The notes beneath the pieces were generated by a model. That model had not been told where the DNA came from and made no database searches. It saw nothing but the letters and a program-made list of their open reading frames with translations. A DNA stretch of 64,000 bases from Vampirovibrio sp041737375 (GTDB lineage: Bacteria; Cyanobacteriota; Vampirovibrionia; Vampirovibrionales; Vampirovibrionaceae). How positions within the stretch are numbered: the first letter of the stretch is position 1; the number at the start of each line of letters is the position of its first letter. The stretch spans positions 186,001-250,000 of the forward strand of contig NZ_JBGSRV010000010.1 in assembly GCF_041737375.1 (NCBI RefSeq), in the 5' to 3' direction. Made by a program: the position numbers and the translations under genes. Shown one piece after another: positions 8,695-17,832 of this stretch.

Positions 8695-8937
8695 CTAAAC
8701 TGTTTTATCCAGGTTGCTACCGCAGCCAAAGGCAGGCGCTGGCGGGGCTGGAAAACCACCGGGCGCTGGCGGCGCTGGGAAGCCACCAGGTGCTGGAGGC
8801 GCTGGGAAACCGCCGGGGGCTGGAGGGGCAGGGAAACCACCCAGTTCAGGACCTGCGCCCAACGGGGGCTGGCCGCCCATTGGGGAAAACGGAGCGGGGC
8901 CTTGAGGGGCGCCCATCGGGGGGAAATTCATTGCCAT
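8695..8937 (-). CDS. Small Pro/Gly-rich protein with four GGFPAPPAP repeats
   Basis: 80-residue low-complexity protein. After a Met/Pro/Gly-rich start (MAMNFPPMGAPQGP) it carries four consecutive copies of the nonapeptide GGFPAPPAP, then a short non-repeat end with one cysteine (FGCGSNLDKTV). No signal peptide. An AAGGAG ribosome site lies before the ATG and a terminator follows, so it looks expressed. The repeat resembles proline-rich interaction or spacer sequence rather than an enzyme. Its neighbour at 7151 also has a long proline-rich section. Confidence 0.65.
   Translation of the reverse strand: MAMNFPPMGAPQGPAPFSPMGGQPPLGAGPELGGFPAPPAPGGFPAPPAPGGFPAPPAPGGFPAPPAPAFGCGSNLDKTV
8734..8842 (-). 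repeat. 27-base tandem repeat, four copies
   Basis: Four near-identical 27-base units encode the GGFPAPPAP repeats of the 80-residue protein. The units differ at only a few, mostly silent, positions, suggesting recent expansion or gene conversion. Confidence 0.8.
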
Positions 8938-9234
8938 TTATAGAAACTCCTTATTATCCATCATTTTAATGATTGGGTTGACTGGTCACTCTCACAGTCG
9001 TGTGATGTTAGCTATGTAAAACACCTGCAATCCAAAAGTTGCGGTTTGTCACGGGATTGCAAACACACTTATTTTTTTAGGTTTTAAAAACTTTATTGCC
9101 GCCCGATTTGAAAACTGGGGGAGTCCTGAACATTCTTTCAAAGTCTTTTACCGCCTTTTGAAAGATGAGCCGACTTGCCTTGCAGCAACAATTTCATTAA
9201 AGTGATGGTATCGAATTTTTTTTCGAGGCCCGCC

Positions 9235-10332
9235 ATGACTACCCCCCGTAAACTGATTCATATTGACATGGATGCCTTCTACGCTTCAGTAGAACAACGG
9301 GATTTTCCGCAATACCGTGGCGTTCCGTTGGCGGTGGGAGGAACCACGGCCCAAAGAGGGGTTATCGCCGCGGCCAGCTATGAGGCCCGGGCCTTTGGGG
9401 TCAAGTCGGCCATGTCTACCTATAAAGCGCTCCAACTGTGTCCTCAATTGGTGGTGGTGCCGGGTCGGTTTGATGCCTACAAACAAGTATCAGCACAAAT
9501 TAAAGCCATTTTTAGTGATTATACCGATCTCATTGAGCCGCTTTCGCTGGATGAAGCGTATTTAGAGGTGACTGAAAACAAGAAGCACAGCCCTTCCGCC
9601 ACCCTGATTGCCTACGAAATCAAGCAAAGAATAGTGGCTGAAACCGGCTTAACCGCTTCTGCCGGGGTTTCCTACAACAAATTTTTAGCCAAAGTGGCCT
9701 CCGACTTTAATAAACCCAACGGGCTTTGTGTTATTCAGCCCCATCAGGCTCAGGCTTTTATAGATAAACTGCCCATTGGCCAGTTTTATGGCGTGGGTGA
9801 GAAAACAGAACCCAAACTAAAGGCCCTGGGCGTTTATACCGGGGCGGACTTAAGGCAGTTATCCCCCCAAAGCCTGCAATCCATTTTCGGGCGCACCGCC
9901 GATTTTTACTATCATTTGGCCCGAGGGCAAGATGATCGGGCCGTGGAAACCAACTGGGTTCGTAAATCCATAGGCACGGAAAACACCTTTAACCAGGATA
10001 TAACTGACAAAGCCCAAATGCTACAAGCGCTGCGCCCCATGTCAGAGGAGGTTCTGGACTGGATGCAAGCCCACGATACTTTTGGGCGAACCTTAACCTT
10101 AAAGGTCAAGTATTCCGACTTTCAACAAGTTACGCGCAGCCGAACCGAACCCAAAGCGTTTCGGGATGTGGAAAAAATGATGAAACACCTCAGCCAGTTG
10201 CTGGATTTAACGCAAGCGAACGCCAAGCCCGTTCGCTTGCTGGGGGTATCTCTTTCCAAACTGGGAGAAGCGGAGCGCCCCGATGAGCCAGAACCCACTA
10301 GTTGGCAACTGAGCTTGCCGTTGTTGGCTTAA
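9235..10332 (+). CDS. dinB: DNA polymerase IV (Y-family)
   Basis: Translesion polymerase of 365 residues acting at stalled forks. Palm-domain catalytic acidic residues are visible: D11 in IHIDMDAFYASVEQ, and D106/E107 in LSLDEAYLEV. The little-finger domain follows, and the protein ends with QLSLPLLA, a good match to the sliding-clamp-binding motif (QLxLF type). The start at 9235 has GAGG a few bases upstream and matches the family N-terminus; an ATG 20 codons earlier is less likely. It stands alone. No LexA box is recognised upstream. Confidence 0.95.
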   Translation: MTTPRKLIHIDMDAFYASVEQRDFPQYRGVPLAVGGTTAQRGVIAAASYEARAFGVKSAMSTYKALQLCPQLVVVPGRFDAYKQVSAQIKAIFSDYTDLIEPLSLDEAYLEVTENKKHSPSATLIAYEIKQRIVAETGLTASAGVSYNKFLAKVASDFNKPNGLCVIQPHQAQAFIDKLPIGQFYGVGEKTEPKLKALGVYTGADLRQLSPQSLQSIFGRTADFYYHLARGQDDRAVETNWVRKSIGTENTFNQDITDKAQMLQALRPMSEEVLDWMQAHDTFGRTLTLKVKYSDFQQVTRSRTEPKAFRDVEKMMKHLSQLLDLTQANAKPVRLLGVSLSKLGEAERPDEPEPTSWQLSLPLLA

Positions 10333-10751
10333 CGCACTTTGCACCCCTATGTTTTAAAGGATCTTTTTAAAATTGTTAATAAAACTTTAAAAATGGTTCC
10401 GGGATTTCTGTTAAACGTTTTTATGCAAGTACAAGGACAGGCTGGATGAAACTTTAAAACCATTAATCAAACGTTTAATTATTGCGCTTTAACGCCATTT
10501 CCACCGAAGCATTGCTTAGGGTATTGGGAATAGGCGTTTTTTTCTTGGGATGAGACGGACGGCGACTTACCCAGGCAATTTCGCTTCGGTGATGCGGGAT
10601 GCCCTTGCCCTTTAGCGTCAAAACAAGCACCTGCCATAGGTCTTTTTGAATACAATACCCCTATGCTGGCCCTGATGAAAGGGCTGAACTGAACCACTGA
10701 AAAAGTAGAAGAAAAACACAGAGAAAACAAAGCAAAGAGAGAAGAAAGCAC
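10333..10751. other. Intergenic region without a recognised gene
   Basis: 419 bases between dinB and the next plus-strand gene. The first 150 bases are AT-rich with TTTAAA-type repeats. I see no RNA gene, no strong hairpin and no ORF with a ribosome site. The promoter of the downstream gene presumably lies near its end. Confidence 0.4.
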
Positions 10752-11318
10752 ATGGCGCGCATTGGCATTCTGGATTTTGTAAAACGGCAAACCCCTCAAA
10801 GCAGGTTCAACCACTTCAACCAAAGCTGGGAAAGCTTAATAACACTGATAGAAAGCCAGTGGGCGCATCGTCAGGTTTCCCCACACCATAGTGGGGTGTT
10901 GATTGTTCCCATGCCTACATCGGCACTACCGCATTTTTGGAGCAGCATTGTACCGCTCAATGAAGAGAGTCGCTTGCGGGCGGAATTCAGCCCGCGGGTT
11001 GCCGGGGAAGCGCCTTTTATTCAAGTTGAGGTTTTGGGCGGGCAAAAAGTACAGGCTCAACGGGCGGATATTATTTTGTACAGCCACGACACACTGGCCC
11101 AGGATGGAGACGCCCCATCTACCCGAGAAGCCGATTACTATGTGGTGTCTATCAACGCATACGCCACTGCTGAAACAGAACCCATAAGCCCCATGACCAT
11201 GGCCCGTAATTTTTTAGGCCTGAAAGGCGGCACCCGGCCAGAAACGCCCTATTCTGCCGAAGAATTTGCCCATGCCATCCTCTACTGGAGCCACCACGCC
11301 CGCCTTGGAGAACCCTGA
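10752..11318 (+). CDS. DUF3228-like protein
   Basis: 188-residue soluble protein. The second half (SRLRAEFSPRVAGEAPFIQV, YSHDTLAQDGDAPSTREADY, VSINA, SPMTMARNFLGLKGGT, YSAEEFAHAILYWS) matches my memory of the DUF3228 family, whose function is not known. The assignment is from recall of these motifs and should be tested. The start is preceded by AAAGAGAGAAGAAAG. The gene stands alone between dinB and a convergent response regulator. Confidence 0.55.
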   Translation: MARIGILDFVKRQTPQSRFNHFNQSWESLITLIESQWAHRQVSPHHSGVLIVPMPTSALPHFWSSIVPLNEESRLRAEFSPRVAGEAPFIQVEVLGGQKVQAQRADIILYSHDTLAQDGDAPSTREADYYVVSINAYATAETEPISPMTMARNFLGLKGGTRPETPYSAEEFAHAILYWSHHARLGEP

Positions 11319-11368
11319 AAGGGAGAACCTTAACCAAAAGGAAGAAAGACCTGACAGGAAGCGCCCTT

Positions 11369-11794
11369 TTAAGCCACTGGCACCCGACAAACCTTGAGCC
11401 AATAATCCAGAATGCACTGCATGTTGGCGTTAAATCGACTCAATTGCTCGTCTTTAGCCACAAAGCTATTTGCGCCCAAGCGGTAGCTCTCCTGTAAATG
11501 CCTTTGCCGAGCAGACTGACTGAGCACAATCACCGGAATTCTGTGGGTGGCAGGATGGTTACGAACGGTTTCCAAAAAGGTTAACCCATCCTCATTTTCA
11601 AGCAATAAATCCAGAAAAATCAGCACAGGTAAACTTTCAAAATACTGCTCACAGCAAGTCAAATAAGCCATGGCTTCAGTGCCGGTTGTGAAAAATTTTA
11701 AGGCATTCTGAATGCCAGCCCCTCGAATGGCTTCCAGGATCACCAGTTGATCGTCACGGTTATCCTCAATAATTGCAATCGCTCGGTTATCCAT
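11369..11794 (-). CDS. Single-domain response regulator (Rcp1-like)
   Basis: 141-residue receiver domain without an output domain. Seen: acidic pocket IEDNRDD, phospho-acceptor region LIFLDLLLENEDG (Asp in FLD), VIVLSQS, and the conserved lysine in FVAKD. This is the layout of Rcp1/CheY-like regulators paired with phytochrome or hybrid kinases in cyanobacteria. The start at 11794 has AAGG about ten bases upstream; the frame is open 41 codons further but that part does not look like a receiver. No kinase gene is adjacent. Confidence 0.85.
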   Translation of the reverse strand: MDNRAIAIIEDNRDDQLVILEAIRGAGIQNALKFFTTGTEAMAYLTCCEQYFESLPVLIFLDLLLENEDGLTFLETVRNHPATHRIPVIVLSQSARQRHLQESYRLGANSFVAKDEQLSRFNANMQCILDYWLKVCRVPVA

Positions 11795-12099
11795 AATAAA
11801 ACCTTGGCCTTTTTCCCATGCGCCCTGCTTTGCAAGAGTAACGCCATTTGCCTGAACTTGATTACACTGATTTTCAATCCAGTATTTTAGTATGCGCTTT
11901 CCCATTCGGCTTCTCAAGCTAGCCGGTTAGGCCACAGAAGTATTAAACTTAAAACCCGTCTGTCATCTCCGTTTTAAAACAAAATATTGGCACTTCCAAA
12001 ACAAATAGCCCAATCGGGCAGGTTTAAAAACGGGCGAATCAACACATAAAGCCCATATGGTCCTACATGTTTAGCGAACCCGTTAACGGAGGGTTGAGG
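11795..12099. other. Intergenic region between divergent genes
   Basis: 305 bases upstream of both the response regulator and the small protein at 12100. No supported gene, repeat or RNA is visible; it presumably holds both promoters. Confidence 0.35.
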
Positions 12100-12273
12100 A
12101 TGCGAAATACCATGTCCCTTTCCAACGTGGAATACGCTTACCTGAAAAAGAAAAGTGGCCTGCATAACTGGGGATTTTCGTTTCGGAAAGACCGGTTTGA
12201 TTTCGATATAGATGAGGCCGAAGAATTCATGGATGAAGCCCTGATGGATGAAGATCCACCCCGACAGGCATAG
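12100..12273 (+). CDS. Small acidic protein (57 aa)
   Basis: Unrecognised. The ATG at 12100 follows GGAGG. The sequence has a basic/aromatic first part (VEYAYLKKKSGLHNWGFSFR) and a strongly acidic end (DFDIDEAEEFMDEALMDED), suggesting a small regulatory or adaptor protein. An in-frame ATG four codons later is an alternative start. It precedes the 102-residue gene by 53 bases on the same strand, so the two may form a unit. Confidence 0.5.
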   Translation: MRNTMSLSNVEYAYLKKKSGLHNWGFSFRKDRFDFDIDEAEEFMDEALMDEDPPRQA

Positions 12274-12326
12274 CCCGCTCATCCAACCCTGGCATTTCCG
12301 CTCACAACAACCAAGGGAGTTTCCAT

Positions 12327-12635
12327 ATGACCAGCCTGACGCTTGCGCCAAATGATTTAGCCATTTTGTACACCCCGAATGGCACTCACCTGGAAACACC
12401 TGACATTCAAGATTACCTGGCCCTCATGCTGGCAAAATATGATGAGGGTGATGAGCAATGCCTGTTTCTTCCCTCGCTAATGAGCATGTCCGAATGCTTC
12501 CAGTGTTCTGCCGTTGAAGTTCACCATGCCCTTACCGAATTAAAAGAACGAGGCTGCGATACCTTTATTATGGGCTTTGAAAGCCCCATTACCCTTTGGT
12601 ACCCCGATCGATTGGGACGCGCCCAAGCGAGCTAG
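12327..12635 (+). CDS. Small protein with a possible winged-helix segment (102 aa)
   Basis: The ribosome site AAGGGAG precedes the ATG. The middle (LPSLMSMSECFQCSAVEVHH then ALTELKERGCD) has the spacing of a GntR-like helix-turn-helix followed by a wing (TFIMGFESPITLW). The similarity is by pattern only. No effector domain is present. It could be a small DNA-binding regulator or simply share this helical pattern. Confidence 0.5.
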   Translation: MTSLTLAPNDLAILYTPNGTHLETPDIQDYLALMLAKYDEGDEQCLFLPSLMSMSECFQCSAVEVHHALTELKERGCDTFIMGFESPITLWYPDRLGRAQAS

Positions 12636-12726
12636 CGGGCTAACCCACCCACGTTGAACCCATAGTTTATTTGCTACCCCATCAAAAATCAGTAAAACTG
12701 AATAACCACACTTTACCCCTAAGGAT

Positions 12727-13053
12727 TCATTGATCTTTGGGGGTAAAATCTTGTGAAAACCAGTATCCAGCGTTCATGCATCCCAAAAACAGGCCCAGCG
12801 GCAGCATCACAGAACCCCAACTCAGCGGGCCGGGAAACATGGTATCAATCCACAAGCCCAAGGCCAGCGCCACCAGGGTAGGCACCATAATGGCCCACCC
12901 GATTGCCCCTAGAAACCCCAGCCTGGAAAGTAATTTAGCGGGGTTTTTAAGCGGCAATGGCAGTAGAATTACAGAGGGCCGGGGAAATTTCTTTTTCATC
13001 CCTCTGAACGGTCGCTCATGATGAGCGTTCTTGTTTCCAGATAATGAACTCAT
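12727..13053 (-). CDS. AtpZ/AtpI-family small membrane protein
   Basis: 108 residues with two membrane helices: about 48-70 (GFLGAIGWAIMVPTLVALALGLWID) and about 78-98 (GSVMLPLGLFLGCMNAGYWF). The G-x-I-G-W-x-x-x-x-P-T-L and LGxWID patterns are typical of the AtpZ/AtpI (N-ATPase AtpQ-like) accessory proteins near F-type ATPase operons, proposed to aid c-ring assembly or Mg transport. Here no ATPase genes are adjacent. The start at 13053 has AGGA at good spacing; a longer open frame exists upstream. Confidence 0.6.
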   Translation of the reverse strand: MSSLSGNKNAHHERPFRGMKKKFPRPSVILLPLPLKNPAKLLSRLGFLGAIGWAIMVPTLVALALGLWIDTMFPGPLSWGSVMLPLGLFLGCMNAGYWFSQDFTPKDQ

Positions 13054-13359
13054 CCCAAACATCCTGTAATTGCTAACCGGATCCGGCCATTCATTAAGCC
13101 AGCCCAAAATACACATTGGGTAACGGGCTGAAAAAAAGACGGATCGGATTTGTTCTTATTTTGCTCTTGTCACCTTCAGTGTAGAAAATGTTGAGGCGAA
13201 CCACAATTAGCGTAAAGCGCTATTCGTAACGCCAGAAGTCTCATAGACTGCTTTGCTAAGCTGCCGCATTCCAACGGGCGAGCCCGTAACCCGGGCCAAT
13301 TCAAGCTCAACCTGCCTGCTGCCTCATCTGTTTTCAAGCAGGAGGAAGCGCTCTAAATA

Positions 13360-13392
13360 AATTCCCGACCTTGGAAACCAAGGCCGGGAATT
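13360..13392 (-). terminator. Rho-independent terminator of the 13417-13965 gene
   Basis: Stem AATTCCCGaCCTTGG / CCAAGGcCGGGAATT with a 3-base loop, 24 bases past the minus-strand stop, followed on that strand by TTTATTT. The rest of the 363-base gap 13054-13416 shows no other supported feature. Confidence 0.8.
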
Positions 13393-13416
13393 GGGTTTAT
13401 TCAATTTTTAAGCGGT

Positions 13417-13965
13417 TTACCAGTAGCCCCGCACAACCGTTCCGCTGGAAGAATGGCTGGTGGTAGAAGAATGGGACTGGTAGTAGTTTGGCTCAGACTT
13501 TGCTGGCGGCTCCTGGACAGCGACTTTCTGATTATCAATCACCTGCTGAAGGGTGTTGCCCCAAGCGGTAAACTGCTCTTTGGAAGCGGAAGACACACTG
13601 GTGGCTTCACTTTGACTGCGGTTCAAGTTCCACTGGGCAAAGGTATTGCCGTCGGTGTCGACAACTTTGTATTCTTCGCCGGGTTGGTAAGGCAAAGTTA
13701 CTGTGCTTTGGGAAACCAAAGGAATGTACTCACCTTCACGGCTGTTAAAGAACAAGGATTTTCCGGTATTGTTTACAATCTGGAAAGCCACTTGCTTTTT
13801 GGTAATGGGCTCATTAACCGCTGGCTGGTAATCGGAAGAAGCGGGATTCGGCTCCAGGCGAATTCTGAAAGTGGCGTACGGGTTTTCATCGGCGAACACA
13901 TTGGCCGGAACCATGGATACAGCAACAACGGCGGCCAAAAGGGCGCCTTTTAAGAAATGATTCAT
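13417..13965 (-). CDS. Exported hypothetical protein (182 aa)
   Basis: Secreted or periplasmic protein of unknown role. A clear Sec signal peptide (MNHFLKGALLAAVVAVSMVP, cleavage probably after VFA near residue 26) is followed by a beta-rich domain (about 30-115) and a Ser/His/Tyr-rich tail (YYQSHSSTTSHSSSG). AAGGAG precedes the ATG at 13965. The gene is followed by a strong terminator and appears monocistronic. Confidence 0.75.
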   Translation of the reverse strand: MNHFLKGALLAAVVAVSMVPANVFADENPYATFRIRLEPNPASSDYQPAVNEPITKKQVAFQIVNNTGKSLFFNSREGEYIPLVSQSTVTLPYQPGEEYKVVDTDGNTFAQWNLNRSQSEATSVSSASKEQFTAWGNTLQQVIDNQKVAVQEPPAKSEPNYYQSHSSTTSHSSSGTVVRGYW

Positions 13966-14242
13966 CGATTCTCCTTTAACAACTAACTCAACCAAATCAT
14001 GAAAAAAATAATGTGGTTATGCAGAACAAAATGCCCTGCAAACAGACAAACTAAACTGCCAAACGTACATCACAACATCAAATAGTCAACACAAGTATAA
14101 CACACTTTCCCTGAGAGGGTTTCAGCCCCTTTACAACCCATTACATAGCACCCAGAAAAGGACGGGCAACCTGTTTTGAAAAGTGGCTTTTTAGAGATAG
14201 GCTAATAGCAGTATCATTTCTGAAATCAGGAAAAGGATTATC

Positions 14243-14992
14243 ATGTCAGAGCGCCAAACATCATCCCTTCATGGACAAGTGGCCATGATTACCGGAGCCA
14301 GTCAGGGTATTGGACAAGCTATTGCACGCCAGCTGGCCCCCTTGGGCATTCATCTGGTGCTATGCGCCCGCAATGTTCAAAAACTTACCGAACTCTCTCG
14401 GGAGCTGGCCCTTGCCCACCCCGAGGTTCAGACCCTCCCACTGGCCTGTGACGTGCGGGACGCAGCGCAAGTGGAGCAAGCAGTGACGGAGGCCCAGAAA
14501 ACGTTTGGCAAAATCAACATTCTGATAAACAACGCCGGGGTGGCAGCCAAAATTGGCTTGCTTCAGGAAATTAGCGTAGAAGAAATCGATCGCACCATTG
14601 ATACCAATCTAAAAGGGTCCATTTACTGCATGCGGGCGGTTTTACCTATGATGGTGCAACAAAATGGCGGTGTTATTCTCAACATCAACTCCATTGCCGG
14701 AAAAACCGCCTACCCCTTCTGGAGTGTTTATGATGCCTCCAAATTTGGCTTGCATGCCATTACGGAAGCAGTGGCAGAAGAGCAGCGCGGCAATAACATT
14801 AAAGTGATTGGGATATACCCTGGGGCCGTGGATACCGCCATTTGGGAAGGCTTACATGCGGAAGAGGGCCCCCGAAAAGAAGGCATGCTAGCGCCTGATC
14901 AGGTGGCAGAGGCCGTTGTCTACATTTTGAATCAACCCCAAAACGTTTTTATTAAAGACTTGACCATTACACCTTTGAAGCCTCTGGTTTAA
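14243..14992 (+). CDS. Short-chain dehydrogenase/reductase
   Basis: 249-residue classical SDR, a cytoplasmic NAD(P)H-dependent oxidoreductase. Seen: the nucleotide-binding TGASQGIG (about 17-24), the NNAG motif with LINNAGVAAKIG (about 94-105), catalytic Ser in NINSIAGKTAY, and the YDASK Tyr/Lys pair. The C-terminal part carries the usual YPGAVDT. The residue after the second strand (CARN) suggests NADP use. Substrate cannot be told from sequence; FabG-like or sorbitol/serine dehydrogenase-like activity is possible. Confidence 0.9.
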   Translation: MSERQTSSLHGQVAMITGASQGIGQAIARQLAPLGIHLVLCARNVQKLTELSRELALAHPEVQTLPLACDVRDAAQVEQAVTEAQKTFGKINILINNAGVAAKIGLLQEISVEEIDRTIDTNLKGSIYCMRAVLPMMVQQNGGVILNINSIAGKTAYPFWSVYDASKFGLHAITEAVAEEQRGNNIKVIGIYPGAVDTAIWEGLHAEEGPRKEGMLAPDQVAEAVVYILNQPQNVFIKDLTITPLKPLV

Positions 14993-15139
14993 GCAGCCAT
15001 CTCACAGCCTGCGGCATGGTGATGCCCTCCCTCATGACTAGTGCGTCAACCGCAAGCTAGCAACAATTGCTGTGGACGATCTTTTATAACGGCATATTGT
15101 TTCCTTGCCAGCTTGCTTAAGGAGCGAAGCCGCTTATTC

Positions 15140-15844
15140 ATGACGAGTTCCTTGATTTCTTTAACCGGGAAGGCGCTTCCCGCCCCAAACGTTTTGATCA
15201 TCCGCATGCCATGGGCGGATGGGCGTTCTGTTTTATCGGCACTGAAACGCTGGGCGCTTTGCCTGTTTGTGTTGCTGGGCGCTTGCACCTTTTACGATCA
15301 GATCATGGGCGATGGTCGGCTGCCCGCTTTCAATGAAGTGGGTCATCTCCCGGAAATTCATACCCTTGTCCACACCAATAGCACCCTTGATTTCCCCCAT
15401 ACCCAAGCCCCCGCCAGGGGCTGGCAAGCCTTGCGACAAAGTCGAAGCTTGCTGAGCGCGCTTTCTCCCGAAATTGCAGCCTGGGTTTATGAATTACGGC
15501 AGAACAACCGCATTGTCTACAACGAGACACCTGCCACCCTTTGGCTTTATAGTAAACCGGCCAGCACCCCCATGTTAGCCGCCTATGAAGGCATGAGCGG
15601 AAAACTGTATGTGGGAGCCGATTTTTGGCACCTAAGCGACGGGGAAAAAGCGGCCATTCTGGCCCATGAGTATCGCCACGCCCGCCAGAACTGGCCCAAA
15701 CAAATCAGCGTGCGACTGGCCCAATATCTGGGGGGCGCACAACTGAGCGATCAATCCAGACTGGAATACGAAGCGTTTGATTACGAGCGGCAAGCTCGGG
15801 CGGCCTTGGGACTATCCCCACTGATGGCCCAGCACCAGCCATAA
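15140..15844 (+). CDS. Putative lipoprotein with an HExxH-like motif
   Basis: A hydrophobic segment with a lipobox-like LLGAC lies near the N-terminus, so the protein is probably a lipoprotein. The C-terminal half has AAILAHEYRHARQN, a near match to the zinc-protease HExxH signature (H-E-Y-R-H), and a later glutamate-containing helix (LEYEAFDYERQA) that could supply the third ligand. The start is uncertain: the ATG at 15140 has GGAG rather far upstream, and the ATG at 15206 would give a more standard signal peptide but lacks a ribosome site. Confidence 0.6.
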   Translation: MTSSLISLTGKALPAPNVLIIRMPWADGRSVLSALKRWALCLFVLLGACTFYDQIMGDGRLPAFNEVGHLPEIHTLVHTNSTLDFPHTQAPARGWQALRQSRSLLSALSPEIAAWVYELRQNNRIVYNETPATLWLYSKPASTPMLAAYEGMSGKLYVGADFWHLSDGEKAAILAHEYRHARQNWPKQISVRLAQYLGGAQLSDQSRLEYEAFDYERQARAALGLSPLMAQHQP

Positions 15845-15995
15845 AAAAACCGTTAATTTAACCCCCGTTTTTTTACCAAGCCCAAAGCAGTCAGCGGGCA
15901 GCACACGCCATCAAGAACAACACAGAGAGAACAGGTATAATGAAAAGGCGCTCTGTTGAGCGGGCGTTATCGTTGAACGGGGGAAACTATCCATT

Positions 15996-17699
15996 ATGAG
16001 CACCGCAACCGCCACCCAAAGCGATCAGGCATTTCTGGAAGCGCTGGAAAAAGCATTTTCTGATTCCAACAAGGATTTTGCGCGGGCCTATTACCTGTTT
16101 GCCACCGCCAAACTCAGCGAAACCTATAACTCTCAGGAAATTTACGCCAAGTACCCCATGCTCAGCGATGAAGAAACCTTTCAGCGACTGAAGAAACTTT
16201 ACGATCAAAACCCCGATAACGAGGAAACCAAGCGCCTGTTCACCTCGGTGCTAGGTACTTTTATTGGCAGTCAACTGGCCTCACTATCCGATGCCTTTCA
16301 GAACGCCAAGAACCAGTTAAAAATCGACGCATCTGGTCTGGGCTTAAAGCAGGCCGATGGCTCAGACGTTAAAGAACTGCTGTACGAAGATGTTTCGGAA
16401 TGGCTGAAAAAAACAGCCCATAAACCCACCCGCCAAGCGCTGTACGATCGCATGGCTGAAGCGTACACCGCACAGCTTTCTGGCCAGTTTATCGCCCTTT
16501 TTCAGCAGGAAAACCGCATGCTGGCCGACCTAGGTTATGCCGATGTGATTCACTTTTATGCCCAAACCAGCGGACACAACCTGAAAAAGCTGGGTGAAAA
16601 CGGCAAAAAACTGGTGGATGAAACCGAGGCGCTTTACGCCAGGCTGATGGGTGATCACTATCATCAGGTCACCGGGCTTGATTTTAGCAAAGACGCCACC
16701 CGTGCCGATATTTCCTATGTGCTGCACGGCAAAGCCTCTGAGGAAATGGAAGGCATCAACCAGAAGTTTCCACAATCCAGACTGGTGCCGCTGGCCCGCC
16801 AAACCTTTGACGGGCTGGGCCTGAATTTCTCTCAACTGGCTCAGGAGGTTAATTTTACCGATCACCCCAGCTTTGAGCAGGAAGTGGTGGCCAAAACCGA
16901 GAACGCTCTTTCCGGTGAAGCCCCCCTGCGGCGTATTCTGCTGGATATCGCCAACCGGGAAGGCAAGCGATCCAGAGCCTATGTGTACCCTGCAGCGGTG
17001 CCTTCCGAAATTTATTTATCCGTTAAGCCGGAAGGCGGACTGGATGACTACTCCGCCTTCTTCCATGAATCTGGCCACGCCCAGCATTTTGCCTACGAAA
17101 ACCCCAAACTCAGTTTTGCCATGGCGTTAATGGGCAACAATACCACCACTGAAACCTACGCCTATTTGTTTCAAAACCTGTTTATGAACGCTCATTGGCT
17201 GGTTCATATGGCTGGACTCAGCAAGGAACAAGCCCAAATGGCCGTTAAAAAACGGGCGCTGGAAGATCTGTACATGTTGCGCCGCTACGCCAGTAAAATG
17301 CAATTTGAATTGGCCTTGTTTGAAGGGGTAAACCATGCCGGTTATGAACTGAAAGACAAGGGCAGTATCTACGCCAGCCTGTTAAGTCGGGGCTGTGGGT
17401 TTCAGTATGACGCCGAAGGCTGGACTCGAGACGTGGACGCAGGCTTTTACGTGGCCGACTACTTTACCGCCTGGAGCTTAGAGGCCCAGTTGCGAGAATA
17501 TCTTTGCCAGCACTTTGGTTCTTCGGATACCGCGGGTGAAGACTGGTACGCCAACCCGGCGGCAGGCACTTTTCTAAAAACGCTTTGGGCCGATGGCAAC
17601 ATCCCTCAGCAGGAATTAAGCGCCCGACTTGGCTATAACGACCCCACCGAAGTCGGACCCCTCTTGAGATTGATGGAACATAACCTCAATGGTCGATAG
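15996..17699 (+). CDS. M3-family oligoendopeptidase (PepF-like)
   Basis: 567-residue cytoplasmic zinc metallopeptidase that trims oligopeptides. The active-site helix is at residues 356-362 (FHESGHAQHF, H357 and H361 as zinc ligands with E358). The downstream glutamate ligand is probably in the NNTTTETYAYLFQNL segment, as usual for M3. Length and the all-helical composition fit oligoendopeptidase F or the M3 carboxypeptidase-like group. A GGGGG sequence precedes the ATG. It stands alone; a peptide ABC importer lies at the window start but is not linked. Confidence 0.85.
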   Translation: MSTATATQSDQAFLEALEKAFSDSNKDFARAYYLFATAKLSETYNSQEIYAKYPMLSDEETFQRLKKLYDQNPDNEETKRLFTSVLGTFIGSQLASLSDAFQNAKNQLKIDASGLGLKQADGSDVKELLYEDVSEWLKKTAHKPTRQALYDRMAEAYTAQLSGQFIALFQQENRMLADLGYADVIHFYAQTSGHNLKKLGENGKKLVDETEALYARLMGDHYHQVTGLDFSKDATRADISYVLHGKASEEMEGINQKFPQSRLVPLARQTFDGLGLNFSQLAQEVNFTDHPSFEQEVVAKTENALSGEAPLRRILLDIANREGKRSRAYVYPAAVPSEIYLSVKPEGGLDDYSAFFHESGHAQHFAYENPKLSFAMALMGNNTTTETYAYLFQNLFMNAHWLVHMAGLSKEQAQMAVKKRALEDLYMLRRYASKMQFELALFEGVNHAGYELKDKGSIYASLLSRGCGFQYDAEGWTRDVDAGFYVADYFTAWSLEAQLREYLCQHFGSSDTAGEDWYANPAAGTFLKTLWADGNIPQQELSARLGYNDPTEVGPLLRLMEHNLNGR

Positions 17700-17832
17700 T
17701 GGTTACAACAGGTTTAACTTACAATAAAATAGCTCATAATATATAAAAGCAATAGAAGGCAGAAATACAGGTTGCCCCTTACAGAAGAGTGCTGCTTCTT
17801 TTTGAATAGCACGAAATGGGAAAGTTGTTGCG

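Noticed and set aside
8734..8842. Possible CRISPR-like array
   Set aside because: The 27-base units are directly adjacent without spacers and lie in a coding frame.
11974..12399. Minus-strand open frame of 141 codons
   Set aside because: It overlaps two plus-strand genes with good ribosome sites and its product has no recognisable features.
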